From Paracoccaceae bacterium (GTDB taxonomy: Bacteria > Pseudomonadota > Alphaproteobacteria > Rhodobacterales > Rhodobacteraceae), in the NCBI GenBank assembly GCA_023254015.1, contig JALQYS010000259.1:1-6673 (forward strand): a stretch of 6,673 nt of DNA. The letters are read 5' to 3'. Below are positions 1-5,642 of this stretch, piece by piece. The notes under the pieces are model-generated. The model searched no databases and was not told the origin of the DNA. It saw nothing but the letters and a program-made list of their open reading frames with translations. The translations under genes and the position numbers were made by a program. Numbering within the stretch: the first letter of the stretch is position 1; every line of letters starts with the position of its first letter.

Positions 1-1
1 C

Positions 2-1702
2 AAGCAGGTCATCCGCAAATCCGCGACCCAGCGCGATATCGTGATGGACCCGGCCACCCGCGCGCTTTACGTCGAGGTCGCGGAACCCGACATGCACGAA
101 CCCACGGGCGATTTCGAACGCCTTGCCACCGCCCTGCGCGACCAGTGGCAGGTTGCGGATGTCGAGGCTGATCTGGCGATCCTGCGCCGTCTGCAACCGG
201 TGCTGCGCAAGGGCGAATGGAAGGTCACGGTCGTTCTGAACAAGGGCAACCATGACGCCCGCCCGCGCATTGTCGATATCTTCCCCGGTTTCCATGACGG
301 CGCGATCCATGGCCTTGCCATCGACCTTGGATCAACCACCATCGCGGCGCATCTGTGCGATCTGCGCGACGGGTCGGTTCTGGCATCTTCGGGCGTGATG
401 AACCCGCAGATCCGCTTTGGCGAAGACCTGATGAGCCGGGTCAGCTATGCCATGATGAACCCCGGCGGCGATGCCGAGATGACGCGGGCGGTGCGCGAGG
501 CGATCAACGCGCTGGCCAGCGCGATTGCCGAAGAGGCCCAGATCGACGTGCGCGCGATCTATGAGGTGGTTCTGGTCTGCAACCCGGTCATGCACCACCT
601 GCTTCTGGGCATTGATCCGGTAGAGCTGGGTCAGGCGCCCTTTGCGCTGGCGACCTCGGGCAGCCTGTCGCTGGACGGGCGCGATCTGAACCTGTCGAAC
701 ATCAACCCCGCCGCGCGGGTCTATGTGCTGCCTTGCATTGCCGGCCACGTCGGCGCAGATGCGGCGGCGGTCGCCTTGTCGGAAGAGCCCGGCAAGTCCG
801 AAGAGATGGTGCTGATCGTTGATGTCGGCACCAATGCCGAGATCCTCCTGGGCAATACCAAGCGGGTTCTGGCCTGCTCCAGCCCCACCGGCCCGGCCTT
901 CGAGGGCGCGCAGATCTCCAGCGGCCAGCGCGCCGCCCCCGGTGCGATCGAGCGGGTGGAGATCGATCCGGTCACAAAGGAGCCGCGATTCAAGGTCATC
1001 GGCTGCGATCTGTGGTCCAGCGATCCGGGCTTTGCCGAGGCGACCAAGGCCAGCGGCATCACCGGCATCTGCGGCTCTGGCATCATCGAGGCGGTGGCAG
1101 AAATGCGGATGGCCGGGATCGTGGATCAGGGCGGTCTGATCGGCGGCCCCGATCAGGTGGGCACGGCCCGCTGCGTGGGCGAAGGCCGCACCCATTCCTA
1201 TCTGCTGCATGATGGCAGCGCCACCGGCGGGCCGCGCATTCTGGTGACGCAAGGCGACATTCGCGCCATCCAGCTGGCCAAGGCGGCGCTCTATGCCGGG
1301 GCGCGGCTGCTCATGGACGAAATGGGCGTTGAAAAGGTCGACAAGGTCACGCTGGCCGGGGCTTTCGGCGCCCATATAAGCCCCAAGCACGCGATGGTTC
1401 TGGGCATGATCCCCGATGTGCCGCTGGACAAGGTGGTGTCGGCGGGCAATGCCGCGGGCACGGGCGCGCGGATCGCGCTGTGCAACGTGGCAGCCCGCAA
1501 TGCCATCGAGACCACGGTGCATGAGATCCACAAGGTCGAAACCGCCATCGAGCCGCGCTTTCAAGAGCATTTCGTCAATGCCAGCGCCATTCCGAACGCG
1601 GTCGATCCCTTCCCCGAACTGGGGCAGGTCGTGGCGCTGCCCGATGTCAGCTTCAACACAGCAGGATCGGGGGCCGAGGGCGGGCGGCGGCGGCGGCGCT
1701 GA
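2..1702 (+). CDS. RACE-type reductive activator of corrinoid proteins (ASKHA/RACO domain), 5'-truncated by the window edge
   Basis: The frame is open from base 2 to the TGA at 1700-1702, so the start lies outside the window and the GTG/ATG at 41-46 is internal. Proteins of this family use ATP hydrolysis to drive electron transfer from an N-terminal [2Fe-2S] domain onto Co(II) of an inactivated corrinoid protein, restoring Co(I). The iron-sulfur domain is not visible and is presumably upstream; bases 2-310 look like the linker/middle part. The ASKHA fold is clear: phosphate-1 loop IDLGSTT (320-340), then NPQIRFGEDLMSR; phosphate-2 loop DVGTNAE (821-841); GPAFEGAQISSGQRAAPGAI; GICGSGIIEA (1064-1093); adenosine-type motif LAGAFG (1352-1369); and AGNAAGTGARIAL. 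The C-terminus is low complexity and ends in five arginines. The cognate methyltransferase is not in the window; in Rhodobacterales such activators have been linked to split B12-dependent methionine synthase lacking its own reactivation domain (recalled, not verified here). The fold assignment is firm, the partner is inference. Confidence 0.93.
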   Translation, partial: KQVIRKSATQRDIVMDPATRALYVEVAEPDMHEPTGDFERLATALRDQWQVADVEADLAILRRLQPVLRKGEWKVTVVLNKGNHDARPRIVDIFPGFHDGAIHGLAIDLGSTTIAAHLCDLRDGSVLASSGVMNPQIRFGEDLMSRVSYAMMNPGGDAEMTRAVREAINALASAIAEEAQIDVRAIYEVVLVCNPVMHHLLLGIDPVELGQAPFALATSGSLSLDGRDLNLSNINPAARVYVLPCIAGHVGADAAAVALSEEPGKSEEMVLIVDVGTNAEILLGNTKRVLACSSPTGPAFEGAQISSGQRAAPGAIERVEIDPVTKEPRFKVIGCDLWSSDPGFAEATKASGITGICGSGIIEAVAEMRMAGIVDQGGLIGGPDQVGTARCVGEGRTHSYLLHDGSATGGPRILVTQGDIRAIQLAKAALYAGARLLMDEMGVEKVDKVTLAGAFGAHISPKHAMVLGMIPDVPLDKVVSAGNAAGTGARIALCNVAARNAIETTVHEIHKVETAIEPRFQEHFVNASAIPNAVDPFPELGQVVALPDVSFNTAGSGAEGGRRRRR

Positions 1703-1707
1703 CGGCC

Positions 1708-1744
1708 GTTCACAGTTGGTCACGCTGGCGCGAGCGCGGTGAAC
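1708..1744. repeat. Imperfect inverted repeat GTTCAC/GTGAAC after the corrinoid activator gene
   Basis: GTTCAC at 1708-1713 is complemented by GTGAAC at 1739-1744, and an inner CGCT/AGCG pair (1723-1726 and 1733-1736) closes a GGCGCG loop. No T tract follows, so it is a poor intrinsic terminator. The right arm overlaps the proposed -35 element of the FAS1 gene, so it could be an operator or simply a weak 3' hairpin of the upstream transcript. Confidence 0.35.
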
Positions 1745-1767
1745 CGGAGTTTCTGACCTTTCGTATC
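1740..1767 (+). promoter_or_regulatory. Possible ECF-sigma-type promoter of the FAS1 gene
   Basis: TGAACC (1740-1745) and CGTATC (1762-1767) are separated by 16 bases. The AAC-containing -35, the CGT-containing -10 and the 16-base spacing resemble promoters read by extracytoplasmic-function sigma factors in alphaproteobacteria. No good TTGACA/TATAAT pair is seen in the 112-base gap. Transcription would start near 1773, giving a leader of about 40 bases. This is pattern resemblance only; the exact sigma group cannot be assigned. Confidence 0.35.
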
Positions 1768-1780
1768 CTCTTCAGATCAT

Positions 1781-1795
1781 CCGGGATGGTCCCGG
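1781..1795 (+). promoter_or_regulatory. Perfect 6-bp hairpin in the 5' leader of the FAS1 gene
   Basis: CCGGGA (1781-1786), loop TGG, TCCCGG (1790-1795) form a perfect GC-rich stem. It ends seven bases before the AGGGAG ribosome-binding site at 1803-1808. Near the 5' end of a short leader it could stabilise the mRNA or modulate ribosome access. Function is inference. Confidence 0.4.
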
Positions 1796-1814
1796 TGTCT
1801 TAAGGGAGAAGACC

Positions 1815-2366
1815 ATGAAACTTCGCTTCGCCGCTCTTGCGCTGCTTGCCTCGTCCTCGATCGCGCTGGCCGATAACCACGGCAACCCGATGGTGGGTGG
1901 GGCCGAGATGTTTGCGGACAAGACCATCGTGGAAAACGCGGTGAATTCGGCCGATCACACCACGCTTGTCGCGGCCGTGCAGGCCGCAGGTCTGGTTGAA
2001 ACGCTGAACGGTGCCGGCCCCTTCACGGTCTTTGCGCCGACCAATGATGCCTTTGCCAAATTGCCCGCAGGCACCGTGGAGGGCCTTCTGAAGCCCGAAT
2101 CCAAAGACCAGCTGACCAAGATCCTGACCTGCCATGTGGTCGGCGCGCAGGCTTTGGCGGCCGATGTGGCCAAGATGATCACCGATGGCAGCGGCAAGGC
2201 CACCATCGACACCGTCGGCGGCTGCAAGCTGGAGGCGTCGCTGGACGGAGACATGGTCAAGATCAAGGACGAGGCCGGTGGCACCGCCACGGTCACCATC
2301 GCCGATGTGATGCAGAAGAACGGCGTCATCCATGTGATCGACGCGGTGCTGCTGCCCGCGTCGTAA
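1815..2366 (+). CDS. Exported fasciclin (FAS1) domain protein
   Basis: This 183-residue protein has a Sec signal peptide (MKLRFAALALLASSSIALA, probable cleavage after Ala19) and a single FAS1 domain filling the rest, so it should be periplasmic or surface-exposed. The conserved FAS1 H1 segment FTVFAPTNDAF is at residues 70-80 and the H2 segment NGVIHVIDAVLLP at 169-181. The usual YH motif between them reads Cys106-His107, and a second cysteine, Cys137, lies in a GGCKLE strand; the two could form a disulfide. FAS1 domains mediate adhesion or protein interactions and are not enzymes; the ligand is unknown. The ATG is preceded by AGGGAG at 1803-1808 with six bases spacing, fixing the start. The gene appears to be a single transcription unit, with a candidate ECF-type promoter upstream and a terminator downstream, which would fit an envelope stress-responsive role (inference). 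Confidence 0.95.
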   Translation: MKLRFAALALLASSSIALADNHGNPMVGGAEMFADKTIVENAVNSADHTTLVAAVQAAGLVETLNGAGPFTVFAPTNDAFAKLPAGTVEGLLKPESKDQLTKILTCHVVGAQALAADVAKMITDGSGKATIDTVGGCKLEASLDGDMVKIKDEAGGTATVTIADVMQKNGVIHVIDAVLLPAS

Positions 2367-2387
2367 GCCCCGCTTCAGTCAAATGGC

Positions 2388-2425
2388 ATGGCGCGGACCC
2401 AGTCGGGTTCGCGCCATTGTCATTT
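2388..2425 (+). terminator. Stem-loop terminator of the FAS1 gene
   Basis: A 13-bp stem (2388-2400 with 2405-2417, one G-T wobble) closed by an AGTC loop begins 21 bases after the FAS1 stop codon. It is followed by TGTCATTTC, which is T-containing but not a clean T run. A second small hairpin, CGCCCC-ATGC-GGGGCG, follows at 2429-2444 and may add to termination. Confidence 0.7.
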
Positions 2426-2467
2426 CGGCGCCCCATGCGGGGCGGAGGCCAGATGCGATGCCGGCCC

Positions 2468-2496
2468 TTGACCCTGCCTTGCGGCTGGCATAAATT
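2468..2496 (+). promoter_or_regulatory. Sigma70-type promoter of tRNA-Gly
   Basis: TTGACC (2468-2473) and TAAATT (2491-2496) are separated by 17 bases. Transcription would start around 2502-2504, only a few bases before the mature tRNA 5' end at 2506. The AT-rich block TAAATTAACA stands out in otherwise GC-rich DNA. A 9-bp inverted repeat (2458-2466 with 2483-2491, one wobble) overlaps the spacer. Confidence 0.7.
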
Positions 2497-2505
2497 AACA
2501 GCAAC

Positions 2506-2579
2506 GCGGGTGTAGCTCAATGGTAGAGCAGCAGCTTCCCAAGCTGAATACGAGGGTTCGATTCCCTTCACCCGCTCCA
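2506..2579 (+). tRNA. tRNA-Gly, anticodon CCC
   Basis: A full cloverleaf can be folded. The acceptor stem is GCGGGTG with CACCCGC, the D arm is GCTC-AATGGTA-GAGC, and the anticodon loop TTCCCAA carries CCC at 2538-2540. The variable loop is four bases (ATAC), the T arm is GAGGG-TTCGATT-CCCTT, the discriminator is T, and CCA is encoded (2577-2579). It reads GGG glycine codons. The layout closely resembles E. coli tRNA-Gly(CCC). The outermost anticodon-stem pair (27:43) is a G-A mismatch; the other four pairs are Watson-Crick. It is 74 bases including CCA. Confidence 0.98.
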
Positions 2580-2605
2580 ATCTCCTGACATCCCAGTCTT
2601 GCAAA

Positions 2606-2636
2606 CGAAAAAGGCGCGACGGTTGCCTATCGCGCC
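2606..2636 (-). terminator. Intrinsic terminator of the CHAP gene
   Basis: Read on the minus strand, GGCGCGA (2636-2630), a 10-base loop and TCGCGCC (2619-2613) form a perfect 7-bp stem followed by TTTTT (2612-2608). It starts about 25 bases beyond the CHAP stop codon and lies before the 3' end of the tRNA, so it stops antisense transcription of the tRNA. An outer pair of arms, GCAAAC (2601-2606) and GTTTGC (2644-2649), could extend the structure. On the + strand there is no T tract after the stem. Confidence 0.85.
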
Positions 2637-2660
2637 CCAAAGGGTTTGCCCTGCAAGCTG

Positions 2661-3410
2661 TCAGTTGTAGATGAACCCGTTGACCGGATTGACCCGGCCC
2701 AAGGTGCCGTCGGCATTGGCGACCTTCACGGCCGACCAGTCGCCCGCGGCCGAGACATCGACCACCAGCGTATCCTGTGTCACGCGGTTGCGCTCCCAAT
2801 TGGCCTGATCGATCAGGATTTCGCGCTCGGACAGCACTTCGCTGACCACGGCGACGTGGCCCTTGGGCATGGCGCGGCTGGCGGCAAAGGCCATGACCGC
2901 GCCGATCTGCGGTTCGGCCCCGCGGGCGTATTTGCCTGCGGCCTGCGCCCACCAGGTCTTGGCATTGCCCCGGATATCCACCCCGGTCACCGCCCGGGCA
3001 AAGGGCACGCACCACAGCCGGCCCTTCGGGCGGTTTTCGATGGCCACGGCAACGGCCTCTTTCACGCCCTCACGCGCCACCTGACCGGCCGAAGTGCTTT
3101 GGCCGTGGGATGTTCCCTTGGCGCGCTTGCGCTCGGCCCGGCGGGCTTCGCGTTCGGCCTTGGCGCGGGCGCGTTCCTCGGCACGGGCGGCCTTTTCGGC
3201 CGGGTCTTTCGCCGCGAGGAAGCCGAAGAGGCCCTTTTTCTGCGGCACCGCAACCGGCTCGGCCAGCGCCAGTTCCACCGCTGCCTGCACCCCATCCACC
3301 GGCTTGGCGGCCTCATCGGCCTGCGCCGGGCTGACAAGGGTCAGCGCGGCAACGGTTGCAAGGGTGGCAATGGCAAGCGAAGTGGGGCGAGACTGCATGA
3401 AACCGGTCAT
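2661..3410 (-). CDS. Exported CHAP-domain protein with a charged helical linker
   Basis: I take the ATG at 3410 (249 residues) because it gives a normal signal peptide. The next ATG at 3398 is equally possible and neither has a clear Shine-Dalgarno site. Residues 1-31 form a signal peptide ending in SPAQA, with likely cleavage before DEAAK. Residues about 66-101 are rich in Ala, Lys, Arg and Glu and should form a strongly basic helix or short coiled coil. Residues about 128-235 resemble a CHAP (NlpC/P60-like) domain: the nucleophile Cys134 in LWCVPFARA, His185 in KGHVAVVS and Asn204 in IDQANW match the expected Cys-His-polar triad. CHAP enzymes cleave amide bonds in peptidoglycan peptides or related substrates; here the substrate is unknown, and a role in periplasmic cell-wall remodelling is inference. 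The gene is transcribed alone, divergently from the RidA-like gene. Confidence 0.9.
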   Translation of the reverse strand: MTGFMQSRPTSLAIATLATVAALTLVSPAQADEAAKPVDGVQAAVELALAEPVAVPQKKGLFGFLAAKDPAEKAARAEERARAKAEREARRAERKRAKGTSHGQSTSAGQVAREGVKEAVAVAIENRPKGRLWCVPFARAVTGVDIRGNAKTWWAQAAGKYARGAEPQIGAVMAFAASRAMPKGHVAVVSEVLSEREILIDQANWERNRVTQDTLVVDVSAAGDWSAVKVANADGTLGRVNPVNGFIYN

Positions 3411-3592
3411 CTGTTGTTGATGTCGGCGCCCCGGATGCCACAACCCCGTCCCGCGACCAAGCCCGGTGTTTCCGCATCGGCAAAAGCCCGCCCACCCGAG
3501 GGCCGCGCGCGACAGGCCGCAAGGCGCTTTCCTTTTGACGCGCCAAAGGCTAGCAAGCCTCATACCGCAGAAAAGCAGCACGGAGCATACCC
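3411..3592. promoter_or_regulatory. Divergent intergenic region between the CHAP and RidA-like genes
   Basis: This 182-base gap must hold both start regions. Toward the RidA-like gene, TTGACG at 3535-3540 is a fair -35, with a weak -10 candidate CTCATA at 3559-3564 (18-base spacing). It overlaps an imperfect 14-base palindrome, TTTGACGCGCCAAA (3534-3547), and is followed by a short hairpin AGGCT-AGCA-AGCCT (3547-3560). On the CHAP side I see no convincing sigma70 promoter. No tRNA, riboswitch or small open frame with a ribosome-binding site is apparent. Confidence 0.35.
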
Positions 3593-3946
3593 ATGGCAAA
3601 CGAGATCAAGCGCATCGGCACCGGACCCCGCATGTCGGAGGCGGTCTGCTACAATGGCATCGTCTGGCTGGCCGGTCAGGTCGGCAATCCCGGCGACAGC
3701 GTCGAAGAGCAGACCAAGACCTGCCTTGCCGAGGTTGACCGCATTCTGGCCGCAGCCGGCACGGACAAGACCCGCATCCTGTCGGCGCAGATCTGGCTGG
3801 CCGATATCTCGACCTTTGCCGAGATGAACAAGGTCTGGGACGCCTGGGTGCCGCAGGGCCATACCCCGGCCCGCGCCACTGGCGAGGCCAAGCTGGCGAC
3901 CCCCGATTACAAGGTCGAGGTCATCGTCACCGCCGCGCTGAAGTAA
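3593..3946 (+). CDS. RidA family protein (YjgF/YER057c/UK114), enamine/imine deaminase-like
   Basis: This 117-residue protein has the usual length of the family, whose members form trimers and hydrolyse reactive 2-aminoacrylate-type enamine/imine intermediates to keto acids and ammonia. The chorismate-mutase-like fold is indicated by NGIVWLAGQVG (residues 21-31), the helix VEEQTKTCLAEVDRILAAAG (37-56), the strand RILSAQIWLADI (61-72) and the C-terminal PARATGEAKLATPDYKVEV. Arg94 aligns with the substrate-binding Arg105 of E. coli RidA and Glu109 with Glu120, so deaminase activity is plausible. The GPRMSEAV start and DAWVPQGHTPARAT segment place it in a RidA-like side branch rather than with archetypal RidA, so the substrate may differ. 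GGAG at 3582-3585, seven bases before the ATG, supports the start. It is monocistronic and converges on pgi. Confidence 0.93.
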   Translation: MANEIKRIGTGPRMSEAVCYNGIVWLAGQVGNPGDSVEEQTKTCLAEVDRILAAAGTDKTRILSAQIWLADISTFAEMNKVWDAWVPQGHTPARATGEAKLATPDYKVEVIVTAALK

Positions 3947-3947
3947 G

Positions 3948-3968
3948 CGATTTTTCGACGAAAAATCG
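3948..3968. repeat. 21-base palindrome between the RidA-like gene stop codon and the terminator
   Basis: CGATTTTTCG (3948-3957), a central A, and CGAAAAATCG (3959-3968) form a perfect inverted repeat immediately after the RidA-like stop codon. The AT-rich arms contrast with the surrounding GC-rich sequence. On the minus strand it lies just beyond the strong terminator hairpin and provides an extra T run for pgi transcripts. It may be a secondary terminator/3' end stabiliser or one copy of a dispersed palindromic repeat. Confidence 0.75.
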
Positions 3969-3973
3969 AATCA

Positions 3974-3996
3974 GGGGGGCCACGGCCCCCCTTTTT
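3974..3996 (+). terminator. Strong intrinsic terminator between convergent genes (likely bidirectional)
   Basis: GGGGGGCC (3974-3981), loop AC, GGCCCCCC (3984-3991) and TTTTT (3992-3996) form a textbook terminator for the RidA-like gene. On the minus strand the same stem is followed by TGATTCGATTTTT, so it should also end the zwf-pgl-pgi transcript, whose last stop codon is at 4015-4017. Confidence 0.92.
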
Positions 3997-4014
3997 CCTT
4001 TCCTGCCGGGGCGT

Positions 4015-5622
4015 TCAGCCCCGCAAATACCGGACCAGCGCCGCGGTTGAACCGTCCTTGCCGTCGGTTCCCTGACGGCCCTCCAGCACCGGCTGCAGGG
4101 CCAGCGCCAGTTCCTTGCCCAGCTCCACGCCCCATTGGTCATAAGAGTTCAGGTCAAGGATCACGCCTTCAACAAAGACCCGGTGTTCATAAAGCGCGAT
4201 GATCTGGCCCAGCGTGAAGGGCGTCAGTTTCGGATAGACAAGTGTCGTCGAGGGGCGGTTGCCCGGAAAGACGCGATGGCGGGCCTGACACTCCAGCTCG
4301 GCTCCGGTGGCGCCCTTTTGCGCCATGATCGCCCGCGCCTCTTCCAGCGAGCGGCCGCGCATCAGCGCCTCGGACTGGGCCAGGCAATTGGCCACCAAGA
4401 GCAGGTGCTGGTGGCCAAGGTCGGGCTCATGCCCTTCACGGGCGATCAGGAATTCGCAAGGGACAACGCGGGTGCCCTGATGGATCAGCTGGTAAAAGGC
4501 ATGCTGCCCGTTGGTCCCCGGCTCTCCCCAGACCACGGGGCCGGAATGAGTGGTCAGGTCGCTGCCGTCGATGGCCACGCGCTTGCCATTCGATTCCATC
4601 TCCAATTGCTGCAGGAAGGCCGGCAGGCGGCTCAGACGTTGGTCATAGGGCAGGACCGCGCGGGTGGCATGGCCGCAGATCTGGTTGTGCCAGATGCCGA
4701 CCAGGGCCAGCATGACCGACATGTTCTGCTCAAGCGGTTCGTTGACAAACCGCTCGTCCATGTCGCGGCCACCGGCAAGGAAAGCGTCAAACTGCGCGGG
4801 CCCGATGGCGATCATCAGCGCAAGGCCAATCGGCCCCCACATGGAATAGCGCCCGCCGACCCAATCCTCGAAACCGAAAACTCTTTCTGGATCAATGCCA
4901 TAGGCGGCAGTCTTCTCACCCGCCGTCGAGACGGCCGCGAATTGGCTGGCCGGGGTCTTGACCCGCGTCGCCATCCAGCGCCGGGCGGTGTCGGCATTGG
5001 CCATCGTCTCGACGGTGGTAAAGGTCTTCGAGGCCACGATCACCAGCGTGGTTTCGGGGTTCAGGCCCGCCAGCGTGTCATGGATATGCGCGCCATCCAC
5101 GTTCGAGACATAATGCACTCGCGGCCCGTCGTGATAGGGCGCCAAGGCCAGCGTCGCCATGGCCGGCCCCAGGTCAGAACCGCCGATGCCAATATTGACC
5201 ACATCGGTGATGCGCCCGCCCTGCCCCACAAAGCGCCCCTCCCGCACCGCATTGGCAAAACCGGCCATGCGGGCGCGGGTGGCGCGCACCTCGGGCATCA
5301 CGTCGTGACCATCGACAAGGATCGACGCCCCCTCGGGCGCACGCAGGGCGACATGCAAGACCGCGCGCCCCTCGGTGGCGTTGATCTTTTCGCCCCCGAA
5401 CATCGCCGCGCGCTTTTCGGCCACGCCAGAGACGCGCGCCAGATCGATCAACAGCGCCCGGGCGCGGTCATCCATTGTGGTCTTGGAGTAGTCGAACAGC
5501 ATCTCTCCGGCCCGGGCGGAAAACCGCTGCGCGCGCGCGGGATCGGCGGCAAAAAGATCAAGAATGCGGGTGGCTTCCGCCGTGGCGTGGTAGGTCTTCA
5601 ACGCTTGCCATTTGTCGGACAT
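4015..5622 (-). CDS. pgi: Glucose-6-phosphate isomerase
   Basis: Pgi interconverts glucose-6-phosphate and fructose-6-phosphate in the cytoplasm. At 535 residues it is close to the E. coli enzyme (549). Both family signatures are present: DWVGGRYSMWGPIG (residues 253-266) and LDLNSYDQWGVELGK (489-503). The phosphate-binding segments GIGGSDLG (145-152) and SKTFTT (198-203) are intact. Catalytic residues by alignment to E. coli Glu355, His386 and the C-terminal Lys are Glu343 (MESNGK), His374 (NGQHAFYQLIHQGT) and Lys503. The ATG at 5622 follows GGAG (5634-5631) with eight bases spacing, located in the 20-base gap after the pgl stop codon, so it is the third gene of zwf-pgl-pgi. In Entner-Doudoroff organisms it often works in the gluconeogenic direction, returning fructose-6-P to Zwf (known for the pathway, not shown here). 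Confidence 0.98.
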   Translation of the reverse strand: MSDKWQALKTYHATAEATRILDLFAADPARAQRFSARAGEMLFDYSKTTMDDRARALLIDLARVSGVAEKRAAMFGGEKINATEGRAVLHVALRAPEGASILVDGHDVMPEVRATRARMAGFANAVREGRFVGQGGRITDVVNIGIGGSDLGPAMATLALAPYHDGPRVHYVSNVDGAHIHDTLAGLNPETTLVIVASKTFTTVETMANADTARRWMATRVKTPASQFAAVSTAGEKTAAYGIDPERVFGFEDWVGGRYSMWGPIGLALMIAIGPAQFDAFLAGGRDMDERFVNEPLEQNMSVMLALVGIWHNQICGHATRAVLPYDQRLSRLPAFLQQLEMESNGKRVAIDGSDLTTHSGPVVWGEPGTNGQHAFYQLIHQGTRVVPCEFLIAREGHEPDLGHQHLLLVANCLAQSEALMRGRSLEEARAIMAQKGATGAELECQARHRVFPGNRPSTTLVYPKLTPFTLGQIIALYEHRVFVEGVILDLNSYDQWGVELGKELALALQPVLEGRQGTDGKDGSTAALVRYLRG

Positions 5623-5642
5623 CTGCTCTGCTCCGCCAAGGT

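Noticed and set aside
332..1723. A 463-codon minus-strand open frame opposite the corrinoid activator gene
   Set aside because: The composition is that of an antisense shadow in GC-rich DNA (His/Arg/Gly/Ala-rich, no domain). The + strand frame carries all recognisable motifs.
1777..1805. TCATCC-N18-TAAGG, resembling the Rhodobacter RpoE promoter consensus TGATCC-N17/18-TAAGA
   Set aside because: The -10-like TAAGG is part of the ribosome-binding site, and a start just before the ATG would remove it. The -35 also has a mismatch.
2506..2579. tRNA-Gly as an integration site for a mobile element
   Set aside because: No integrase, no repeat of the tRNA 3' end and no compositional shift are visible in the window.
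2326..3015. A 229-codon minus-strand open frame running through the tRNA, with a VKGIEPSYSAWEAAALPLS-type segment
   Set aside because: That peptide is the well-known spurious translation of the antisense strand of tRNA-Gly. The rest of the frame is a shadow of the CHAP gene region and the intergenic spacer.
3411..3599. Upstream extension of the CHAP protein to an ATG at 3599
   Set aside because: The extension would place about 63 unlikely residues before a normal signal peptide and would overlap the RidA-like start; the ATG at 3410 gives a proper exported protein.
2646..3827. A 393-codon + strand open frame from the CHAP region into the RidA-like gene
   Set aside because: It is antisense to CHAP and then out of frame within the RidA-like gene, which has a proper start and ribosome-binding site in another frame.
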